Part shown: positions 1 through 5,221 of the stretch, one piece after another | How positions within the stretch are numbered: position 1 is the stretch's first letter | Layout of the letters: each line of letters opens with the position of its first letter | Assembly (NCBI GenBank): GCA_028868335.1 | Contig: JAGWUU010000070.1 | Coordinates: forward strand, 1 to 11,676 | Direction: 5' to 3' | Length of the DNA: 11,676 nucleotides | Source: Sphingomonadales bacterium | GTDB lineage: Bacteria > Pseudomonadota > Alphaproteobacteria > Sphingomonadales > Sphingomonadaceae | The notes under the pieces: model-generated | What the model was told of the DNA's origin: nothing | Database searches by the model: none | The model's input: the letters and a program-made list of their open reading frames with translations, nothing else | Program-made: the position numbers and the translations under genes

Positions 1-468
1 AGCGAGGTGTCCGACAAGGGCTTCCTCGTCACGTCCACGGAGGAACTGTTCCAGTGGGCCCGCACCGGCTCGCTGTGGTGGATGACCTTCGGTCTTGCCT
101 GCTGCGCGGTCGAGATGATCCACGTGAACATGCCCCGCTATGACATGGAGCGCTTCGGCGTCGCCCCGCGTGCGTCCCCGCGCCAGTCCGACGTGATGAT
201 CGTCGCCGGCACGCTGTGCAACAAGATGGCCCCGGCGCTGCGCAAGGTCTACGACCAGATGTCGGACCCCAAGTACGTCATCTCGATGGGCTCGTGCGCC
301 AATGGCGGCGGCTACTATCACTACTCGTACAGCGTCGTGCGCGGGTGCGACCGGATCGTGCCGGTCGATATCTACGTGCCGGGGTGCCCGCCAACCGCCG
401 AGGCCCTGCTCTACGGCGTGATGCAGTTGCAGCGGAAGATCCGCCGCGTCGGCACGCTCGAGCGGTGA
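1..468 (+). CDS. nuoB: NADH-quinone oxidoreductase subunit B, 5'-partial
   Basis: NuoB is the 20-kDa (PSST-type) subunit. It carries the terminal Fe-S cluster N2, which hands electrons to quinone at the interface with NuoD and NuoH. The reading frame is open from base 1, and the first visible codons (Ser-Glu-Val) already belong to the protein. The GTG at 7 is therefore probably internal; family members have some 20-30 further N-terminal residues, lost here to the window edge. The 155 visible residues hold all four N2 ligands: the tandem Cys34-Cys35 in GLACCAVEM, Cys99 in MGSCANGGGYYHYSYS, and Cys129 in VPGCPPTAEALLYG. The quinone-pocket segment APRASPRQSDVMIVAGT is intact. The stop (TGA 466-468) is followed 16 bases later by nuoC. 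Identification is essentially certain; only the true start is out of view. Confidence 0.97.
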   Translation, partial: SEVSDKGFLVTSTEELFQWARTGSLWWMTFGLACCAVEMIHVNMPRYDMERFGVAPRASPRQSDVMIVAGTLCNKMAPALRKVYDQMSDPKYVISMGSCANGGGYYHYSYSVVRGCDRIVPVDIYVPGCPPTAEALLYGVMQLQRKIRRVGTLER

Positions 469-470
469 TG

Positions 471-476
471 GGGGAG
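471..476 (+). promoter_or_regulatory. Ribosome binding site that sets the nuoC start
   Basis: GGGGAG lies 8 bases upstream of the ATG at 485. The longer in-frame alternative, GTG at 476, overlaps this purine run and would have no usable ribosome site of its own, so ATG 485 is the better start. Confidence 0.7.
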
Positions 477-484
477 TGCTGAAC

Positions 485-1402
485 ATGGCCGAAGTCCTGC
501 ATTCCGCGCCGCGCTTCGTTACGCCCGAGGGGCTGTGCGCCGAGCTGACCGCCGCCCTGGGTGACAAGGTTGTCGCCGCGAAGGAAGCGTTCGGCGAGAT
601 CGTCATCACAGTCGCGCGCGACAGAATCGTCGAGGTTCTGCGCACCCTGCGTGACGGCCACCAGTACCAGCAGCTGATGGAGATCGCCGGGGCCGACTAT
701 CCGTCGCGCGCCGAACGCTTCGAAGTCGTCTACATGCTGCTCTCGGTCACGAAGAACAGCCGGATCATGGTCAAGGTCTGCGCGGCCGAGGATACGCCGG
801 TGCCGTCGGTCACCGGGCTGTGGCCCGTCGCCGGCTGGCTCGAGCGCGAAGTGTTCGACATGTACGGCGTGATCTTCGCCGGCAACACCGATCTGCGCCG
901 CATCCTCACCGACTATGGCTTCGAGGGGCACCCGTTCCGCAAGGACTTCCCGCTCACCGGCTATGTCGAACTGCGCTATTCCGAAGAGGACAAGCGCGTC
1001 GTTTACGAGCCGGTCGAACTGGCGCAGGACCTGCGCAGCTTCGATTTCATGAGCCCGTGGGAAGGCGCGGACTACGTGCTTCCGGGCGACGAGAAGGCGG
1101 TCGCCCCGCCGCCGGCTCCGGCCCCCGTCGCCACGGCTCCAGCCAAGACGGAAGCCCCCACGGCCGACGTCCCCAAGACGACCGACAAGCCCGCCGATAC
1201 CGGCGCCGGCGCCAAGGCCGATGCGGCCGCGGCGAAGCCGGTCGATGCCGGGGAAGGGGCCACCAAGGCCAAGCGCGCCCCTGCCAGGAAGTCCAAGGCG
1301 GAAAGCGCGCCGGAGCCGACGGAAAGCCGTCCGGCCCGCAAGCCCCGCGCCAAGAAGACCGGCAACGAAGGGGGCTCAGGCTCCGCGCCGGAGGGTAGCT
1401 GA
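485..1402 (+). CDS. nuoC: NADH-quinone oxidoreductase subunit C with long low-complexity C-terminal tail
   Basis: NuoC is the 30-kDa peripheral-arm subunit that packs against NuoD. It holds no redox centre. From ATG 485 the protein is 305 residues. Residues 1 to about 204 match the usual family length and contain the signature block around residues 118-158: WLEREVFDMYG, then DLRRILTDYGFEGHPFRKDFPLTG. The DFMSPWEG motif follows near the end of the core. Residues about 205-305 are extra: a Pro/Ala-rich stretch, then Ala/Lys/Asp repeats, then a strongly basic end (KAKRAPARKSKAES, RPARKPRAKK) closing with Gly/Ser. The tail resembles histone-H1/AlgP-like disordered sequence and has no recognisable domain. 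NuoC is not fused to NuoD, unlike in E. coli. The stop is 2 bases upstream of the nuoD ATG, so the tail's last codons carry the nuoD ribosome site (GGAGGG at 1390-1395). The core call is certain; the tail's role is unknown. Confidence 0.96.
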   Translation: MAEVLHSAPRFVTPEGLCAELTAALGDKVVAAKEAFGEIVITVARDRIVEVLRTLRDGHQYQQLMEIAGADYPSRAERFEVVYMLLSVTKNSRIMVKVCAAEDTPVPSVTGLWPVAGWLEREVFDMYGVIFAGNTDLRRILTDYGFEGHPFRKDFPLTGYVELRYSEEDKRVVYEPVELAQDLRSFDFMSPWEGADYVLPGDEKAVAPPPAPAPVATAPAKTEAPTADVPKTTDKPADTGAGAKADAAAAKPVDAGEGATKAKRAPARKSKAESAPEPTESRPARKPRAKKTGNEGGSGSAPEGS

Positions 1403-1404
1403 TC

Positions 1405-2616
1405 ATGTCCATGCAGCTTGAACAGTCGCCGACCACCGGCGACGAGGTCATCACCAACTATACGATCAATTTCGGGCCCCAGCACCCGGCGGCGCACGGC
1501 GTGCTGCGCATGGTGATGGAGCTGGACGGCGAGATCATCGAGCGGATCGATCCGCACGTCGGCCTGCTCCACCGCGGCACCGAAAAGCTGATTGAGCACA
1601 AGACCTATCTCCAGGCGCTGCCCTATTTCGACCGGCTGGACTACTGTTCGCCGCTGGCGATGGAATACAGCTACGTGCTGGCCATCGAGAAGCTGCTCAA
1701 CCTCGAGGTGCCGCTGCGCGGCCAGTACCTGCGGGTGCTGTTCGCCGAGCTGACCCGCATCTGCAATCACATGCTCAACCTCGGCTCCCACGTCATGGAC
1801 GTGGGTGCGATGACGCCGAACCTGTGGATGTTCGAGATCCGCGAGGATTGCCTCAACTTCTTCGAGCGCGCCTCGGGCGCGCGCATGCATTCGGCCTGGT
1901 ATCGCCCCGGCGGCGTCCACCAGGACGTGCCGGAAAAGCTGCTGGTCGATATCGGCAACTGGATCGACGAGCGGCTGTTCCCGCTGTTCGAGGACGCGAT
2001 GAGCCTCGTGGTGGACAACCGCATCTTCAAACAGCGCAACGTCGATATCGCGTTGGTCAGCAAGGAAGACGCGCTGGCCTGGGGCTTTTCCGGTCCGATG
2101 ATCCGCGCCGCGGGCATTCCGTGGGACCTGCGCAAGAGCCAGCCCTACGACGTTTACGACCGCATGGACTTCGAGATCCCGGTCGGCACCCGCAGCGACT
2201 GCTATGACCGCTTCATGGTCCGGGTCGAGGAGGTGCGCCAGTCGGCCCGGATCATCCGCCAGTGCATCGCGGAAATACCGCAGGGCCCGGTCGCATCGGA
2301 CGATCGCAAGGTCAGCCCGCCCAAGCGCGCCGCGATGAAAAGCGACATGGAATCGCTGATCCACCACTTCAAGCTCTACACCGAGGGCCTCCACGTCCCC
2401 GCGGGCGAGGTTTACGTCGCTACCGAAAGCCCCAAGGGTGAATTCGGGGTTTATCTGGTCAGCGACGGCAGCAACAAGCCTTACCGCTGCAAGATCCGCC
2501 CGACCGCGTTTTCGCACCTCCAGGCGATGGACTTCATGTGCAAGGGCCACATGCTCCCCGACGCAACCGCGATCCTCGGCGCGATCGACGTGGTGTTTGG
2601 GGAGTGCGATCGCTGA
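1405..2616 (+). CDS. nuoD: NADH-quinone oxidoreductase subunit D
   Basis: NuoD is the 49-kDa subunit. It is related to the large subunit of NiFe hydrogenases and forms much of the quinone-reduction cavity with NuoB. The product is 403 residues, normal for an unfused NuoD. Visible motifs are FGPQHPAAHGVLR (residues 23-35; the loop that contributes a conserved quinone-headgroup histidine, probably His31), PHVGLLHRGTEKL (50-62), the QALPYFDRLDY segment that carries the conserved quinone-binding tyrosine, and the invariant C-terminal end FGECDR. ATG 1405 is preceded by GGAGGG with 9-base spacing; a second in-frame ATG at 1411 is less well placed. The stop codon TGA (2614-2616) shares its last base with the next gene's ATG (TGATG), which indicates translational coupling. 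Confidence 0.98.
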   Translation: MSMQLEQSPTTGDEVITNYTINFGPQHPAAHGVLRMVMELDGEIIERIDPHVGLLHRGTEKLIEHKTYLQALPYFDRLDYCSPLAMEYSYVLAIEKLLNLEVPLRGQYLRVLFAELTRICNHMLNLGSHVMDVGAMTPNLWMFEIREDCLNFFERASGARMHSAWYRPGGVHQDVPEKLLVDIGNWIDERLFPLFEDAMSLVVDNRIFKQRNVDIALVSKEDALAWGFSGPMIRAAGIPWDLRKSQPYDVYDRMDFEIPVGTRSDCYDRFMVRVEEVRQSARIIRQCIAEIPQGPVASDDRKVSPPKRAAMKSDMESLIHHFKLYTEGLHVPAGEVYVATESPKGEFGVYLVSDGSNKPYRCKIRPTAFSHLQAMDFMCKGHMLPDATAILGAIDVVFGECDR

Positions 2617-2951
2617 TGACCTACCGCCTGCAAATCGCCACCCAGATGATCGCGCACTACAACGCGCAGGATGCCGACGCCTATGTCGCGCTGATGACCG
2701 ACGATGCCTGCGAAGCCAGCTATCGCGGCGCGGTGCTGCGCGAGGGCAAGGAAGGCGTGCGCGCCGGGCTGAAGGCGATGTTCGCTGAATTTCCCGAAAA
2801 CCGCGCGGAAATCATCACCGGCTATCACCTGGGCGACTATGCCGTGCTGCACGAAAAGGTGTGGCGCTCGGCTGCGTCTGAACCTTTCGAGGTCATGTCC
2901 ATCTACTCGTTCGAGGGCGACAAGTGCTCTCGCGTGGAGTTCGTTCGATGA
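2616..2951 (+). CDS. NTF2/SnoaL-like small protein within the nuo operon
   Basis: This 111-residue protein has the pattern of the SnoaL-like/NTF2-like superfamily, a cone-shaped alpha+beta fold. An N-terminal helix with HYNAQDADAYVALMTDD (residues 14-30) is followed by GAVLREGKEGVRAGLKAMFAEFP (38-60), then the strands GYHLGDYAVLHEKV (69-82), EVMSIYSFEGDK (92-103) and a closing CSRVEFVR. It has no signal peptide and no membrane segment, so it is probably cytoplasmic. ATG 2616 overlaps the nuoD stop and has GGGGAG about 12 bases upstream. Upstream in-frame codons run back into nuoD and are not needed. The fold is used by isomerases, cyclases, hydrolases and non-catalytic scaffolds, and I cannot assign catalytic residues. 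The position suggests co-expression with complex I, perhaps as an accessory or assembly factor, but that is inference; an unrelated passenger gene is also possible. Confidence 0.85.
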   Translation: MTYRLQIATQMIAHYNAQDADAYVALMTDDACEASYRGAVLREGKEGVRAGLKAMFAEFPENRAEIITGYHLGDYAVLHEKVWRSAASEPFEVMSIYSFEGDKCSRVEFVR

Positions 2952-2967
2952 GTTCCGCTTCGTTCTC

Positions 2968-3052
2968 CGTCACCCCGGCCACCGAGCCGGGGTCCCGCTT
3001 GTTCACCGCAGCCGTCAAGGCAGCGGAACCCCGGGTCGAGCCCGGGGCGACG
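2968..3052. repeat. Palindromic double-hairpin repeat 1 (GC-rich)
   Basis: This element is about 85 bp and fills most of the gap before nuoE. The left hairpin pairs ACCCCGGC (2972-2979) with GCCGGGGT (2986-2993) over a 6-base loop. The right hairpin pairs CCCCGGG (3029-3035) with CCCGGGG (3041-3047) over a 5-base loop. The two halves are themselves inverted copies: the outer ends are CGTC (2968-2971) and GACG (3049-3052), and the inner flanks are GGTCCCGC and GCGGAACC. I recognise this layout as a dispersed intergenic repeat type common in sphingomonads. No coding role is evident. The right hairpin ends about 9 bases before the nuoE ribosome site, so it could affect message folding or stability there. 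Confidence 0.75.
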
Positions 3053-3056
3053 ATCT

Positions 3057-3063
3057 GGAGGGA
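3057..3063 (+). promoter_or_regulatory. Ribosome binding site supporting the GTG start of nuoE
   Basis: GGAGGGA ends 5 bases before the GTG at 3069. No ATG in the nuoE frame lies between this site and the conserved part of the protein, so GTG is the likely start. Confidence 0.7.
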
Positions 3064-3068
3064 TCGCC

Positions 3069-3737
3069 GTGGCTGACCGTCATCTTGAACCCGATACCGA
3101 GGAACTGCGCGCCCGCTGGTCCGGCTTTGCCTGGACCAAGGAGAGCGCCGCGCGGGCAAAGCAGCTTATCGCGCACTATCCCGAAGGGCGGCAGCGTTCG
3201 GCGGTGATGGGCCTGCTCGATCTTGCCCAGCGGCAGATCGGCGCAGAGACGAACACCCAGGGCTGGCTGCCGATTCCGGTGATGGAATTCGTTGCGCGCG
3301 AACTCGACATGCCGATCATCCGCGTGGTCGAGGTGGCGACGTTCTACACTATGTACAATATTGTTCCGGTTGGAAAATTCCACGTTCAGGTGTGCGGCAC
3401 CACGCCCTGCATGCTGCGTGGCTCCGACGCGATCATGGACGCCTGCAAGAAGCGCGGAATGCACAAGGGCCATACCAGCAGCGACGGGCTCTGGACCCTT
3501 ACCGAGGTCGAATGCATGGGCAACTGCGCTTCGGCCCCCATGGTCCAGATCAACGACGACAATTACGAGGATCTGACGCCGGAACGGCTCGATGCCGTGC
3601 TCGATGCCCTCGCTGCCGGAAAGGCACCTAAACCGGGAACGCAGGAACCCGGACGGCACACTGTTGAACCCTTGGGCGGTCCAACCACGCTCAAGGCGAT
3701 GGTCACGTCGAACTTTGATTATCGGAAGGAGTGGTAA
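3069..3737 (+). CDS. nuoE: NADH-quinone oxidoreductase subunit E
   Basis: NuoE is the 24-kDa subunit. It has a thioredoxin-like fold and binds the 2Fe-2S cluster N1a beside the FMN of NuoF in the NADH-oxidising tip. The product is 222 residues, in the range of alphaproteobacterial and mitochondrial forms and longer than E. coli NuoE. The N1a ligands are Cys109 and Cys114 (VCGTTPCML), then Cys149 and Cys153 (ECMGNC). The preceding helical segment VEVATFYTMYNIVPVGKFHV is typical. After about residue 185 there is a Pro/Gly-rich C-terminal extension ending GGPTTLKAMVTSNFDYRKEW, as in other alphaproteobacteria. It starts with GTG behind a strong ribosome site and sits just after palindromic repeat 1. 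The stop TAA is 3 bases before the nuoF ATG. Confidence 0.97.
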   Translation: MADRHLEPDTEELRARWSGFAWTKESAARAKQLIAHYPEGRQRSAVMGLLDLAQRQIGAETNTQGWLPIPVMEFVARELDMPIIRVVEVATFYTMYNIVPVGKFHVQVCGTTPCMLRGSDAIMDACKKRGMHKGHTSSDGLWTLTEVECMGNCASAPMVQINDDNYEDLTPERLDAVLDALAAGKAPKPGTQEPGRHTVEPLGGPTTLKAMVTSNFDYRKEW

Positions 3738-3740
3738 GGC

Positions 3741-5033
3741 ATGTCACTCCAGGACAAAGACCGCATCTTCACCAATCTCTACGGCTATCAGTCGTGGGAT
3801 CTCAAGGCTGCCCGCCAGCGCGGCGACTGGGATGACACCAAAGCGCTGATGGCCCGCGGGCAGGACGCGATCATCGAAGAGATCAAGGCCAGTGGCCTGC
3901 GCGGGCGCGGCGGGGCGGGCTTTCCCACCGGGCTCAAATGGTCGTTCATGCCCAAGGAAAGCAAGGACGGGCGCCCCAGCTTCCTGATGATCAACGCCGA
4001 CGAATCCGAACCGGGTTCGTGCAAGGACCGCGAGATCATCCGCCACGATCCGCACAAGCTGATCGAAGGCGCGCTGGTCGCCGGTTTCGCGATGCGCGCG
4101 CGCGCTGCCTACATCTACATCCGCGGCGAATATATCCGCGAAGCGCAGGTGCTTGAGGCAGCCGTGCAGGAAGCCTACGACGCGGGGCTCATCGGCAAGA
4201 ACGCCTGCAAGAGCGGTTACGATTTCGACGTTTTCGTCCACCGCGGCGCAGGGGCCTACATCTGCGGCGAAGAGACCGCGATGATCGAAAGCCTTGAGGG
4301 TAAGAAAGGCCAGCCCCGATTGAAGCCGCCGTTCCCGGCAGGCGCGGGACTCTATGGCTGCCCCACCACGGTCAACAACGTCGAATCGATCGCGGTTGCC
4401 CCCACGATCCTGCGGCGGGGCGCGGCGTGGTTCTCGTCCTTCGGGCGCGAGAACAACAAGGGCACCAAGCTGTTCCAGATCAGCGGGCACGTCGAAAAGC
4501 CCTGCGTGGTTGAGGAAGCGATGAGCATTCCGTTTTCGGAACTGATCGAAAAGCATTGCGGCGGCATCTCCGGCGGGCGCGACAACCTGCTGGCGGTGAT
4601 CCCCGGCGGCTCCTCGGTCCCGCTGGTTCCGGCAGCGGAAATCTGGGACGCGCCGATGGACTTCGACGGCCTGCGCGCAGTCGGTTCCGGCCTTGGCACC
4701 GCGGCGGTGATCGTCATGGACAAGTCGACCGACATCGTCCGCGCGATCAGCCGCCTGTCGCACTTCTACATGCACGAAAGCTGCGGCCAGTGCACCCCGT
4801 GCCGCGAGGGCACCGGCTGGATGTATCGCGTGATGGAACGCCTGCGCACCGGCGATGCCGCGGTCGAGGAAATCGACATGCTCCAACAGGTGACCAAGCA
4901 GGTCGAAGGCCACACCATCTGCGCCCTGGGCGACGCAGCGGCCTGGCCGATCCAGGGTCTGATCAAGCACTTCCGGCCGGAGCTGGAACGCCGGATTGCG
5001 GAGCATGGCACCATGCGGGAGGCAGCGGAATGA
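3741..5033 (+). CDS. nuoF: NADH-quinone oxidoreductase subunit F
   Basis: NuoF is the 51-kDa flavoprotein. It binds NADH and FMN, takes the hydride from NADH, and carries the 4Fe-4S cluster N3. The product is 430 residues, the normal length. The FMN/NADH-binding glycine-rich loop GLRGRGGAGFPTGLKWSF spans residues 52-69, NADESEPGSCKDRE 85-98 and GAYICGEETAMIESLEG 171-187. The N3 ligands are Cys348, Cys351 and Cys354 (ESCGQCTPCREG), plus Cys394 (HTICALGDAAAWP). ATG 3741 has GGAAGGAG at 3724-3731. The final codons (Arg-Glu-Ala-Ala-Glu) contain GGGAGG (5017-5022) placed 7 bases before an ATG that overlaps the stop (ATGA at 5030-5033). That is the same signal found at the nuoG-nuoH junction, although nuoG itself now starts 187 bases further on, beyond a repeat. 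Confidence 0.98.
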   Translation: MSLQDKDRIFTNLYGYQSWDLKAARQRGDWDDTKALMARGQDAIIEEIKASGLRGRGGAGFPTGLKWSFMPKESKDGRPSFLMINADESEPGSCKDREIIRHDPHKLIEGALVAGFAMRARAAYIYIRGEYIREAQVLEAAVQEAYDAGLIGKNACKSGYDFDVFVHRGAGAYICGEETAMIESLEGKKGQPRLKPPFPAGAGLYGCPTTVNNVESIAVAPTILRRGAAWFSSFGRENNKGTKLFQISGHVEKPCVVEEAMSIPFSELIEKHCGGISGGRDNLLAVIPGGSSVPLVPAAEIWDAPMDFDGLRAVGSGLGTAAVIVMDKSTDIVRAISRLSHFYMHESCGQCTPCREGTGWMYRVMERLRTGDAAVEEIDMLQQVTKQVEGHTICALGDAAAWPIQGLIKHFRPELERRIAEHGTMREAAE

Positions 5034-5221
5034 TCTTCGCCCCACATACCACTCCCGTCACCCTGAACTCGTTTCAGGGTCCATTTCTCCCCTCGCGCCA
5101 AGGATTCGCTAGGGGAGGTAACCGCGCCGCTGCGTCTTTTGGTCAGGCTTTCGAGCGCAAGGCCCAATGGATGCTGAAACAAGTTCAGCATGACGACGTT
5201 GTTTGTGAGGGTGCGAAGTAA
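5030..5221 (+). other. Short open frame crossing repeat 2, linking nuoF to nuoG
   Basis: This 63-codon frame begins at the ATG overlapping the nuoF stop (ATGA), with GGGAGG 7 bases upstream. It reads through the entire palindromic repeat and ends at TAA 5219-5221, whose last base is the first base of the nuoG ATG (TAATG). The translation contains repeat-derived motifs such as VTLNSFQGP and WMLKQVQHDD, typical of spurious annotated proteins from this repeat class. A functional peptide is therefore unlikely. What stands out is the exact overlap at both ends, which would permit coupled translation from nuoF to nuoG. Chance remains possible. Confidence 0.3.
5056..5195. repeat. Palindromic double-hairpin repeat 2
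   Basis: This 140-bp element fills most of the 187-base gap between nuoF and nuoG. The left hairpin pairs ACCCTGAA (5060-5067) with TTCAGGGT (5073-5080). The right hairpin pairs ATGCTGAA (5171-5178) with TTCAGCAT (5184-5191). Outer ends CGTCA (5056-5060) and TGACG (5191-5195) match inverted, as do the inner flanks GTCCATT (5079-5085) and AATGGAT (5166-5172). In the middle, CTCCCCT (5087-5093) can pair with AGGGGAG (5111-5117) over a 17-base loop. It shares the CGTCACCC...GGGTCC left-arm design with repeat 1 but differs in stem sequence and length. I recognise it as a dispersed sphingomonad intergenic repeat. There is no transposase. The hairpins have no U-run and do not look like a terminator. 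Confidence 0.8.

Larger units (their letters stand above)
2948..3076 (+). other. Short open frame crossing repeat 1, linking the NTF2-like gene to nuoE
   Basis: This 42-codon frame starts with an ATG that overlaps the preceding stop (ATGA at 2948-2951). GGAG at 2936-2939 gives 8-base spacing. It stays open across the whole palindromic repeat and stops at TGA 3074-3076, 8 bases inside nuoE, whose GTG is at 3069. The peptide (starting MSSASFSVTPATEPG) is dictated by the repeat and looks like no protein family. If translated, it could carry ribosomes through the hairpins to nuoE. It may equally be a chance frame in GC-rich DNA. Confidence 0.25.

Noticed and set aside
7..9. GTG at 7 as the real nuoB start
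   Set aside because: The frame is open to base 1, and NuoB proteins have additional N-terminal residues before this conserved point, so the gene is cut by the window edge.
1072..2550. A 492-codon open frame on the minus strand opposite nuoC/nuoD
   Set aside because: It mirrors the codon periodicity of strongly coding GC-rich genes; the predicted protein is biased and resembles no family. It is antisense shadow.
2968..3052. Hairpins before nuoE as a riboswitch or attenuator
   Set aside because: The symmetric inverted design and shared arms with the second element fit a dispersed repeat better. No ligand-binding fold or leader peptide pattern was seen.
3744..5045. A 433-codon minus-strand frame opposite nuoF
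   Set aside because: Its span almost exactly matches nuoF, whose FMN, NADH and Fe-S motifs are all intact on the + strand. The minus frame is a codon-bias artefact.
5056..5195. Hairpins between nuoF and nuoG as an intrinsic terminator
   Set aside because: The stems are short (8 bp), no T-run follows them, and the operon plainly continues into nuoG.
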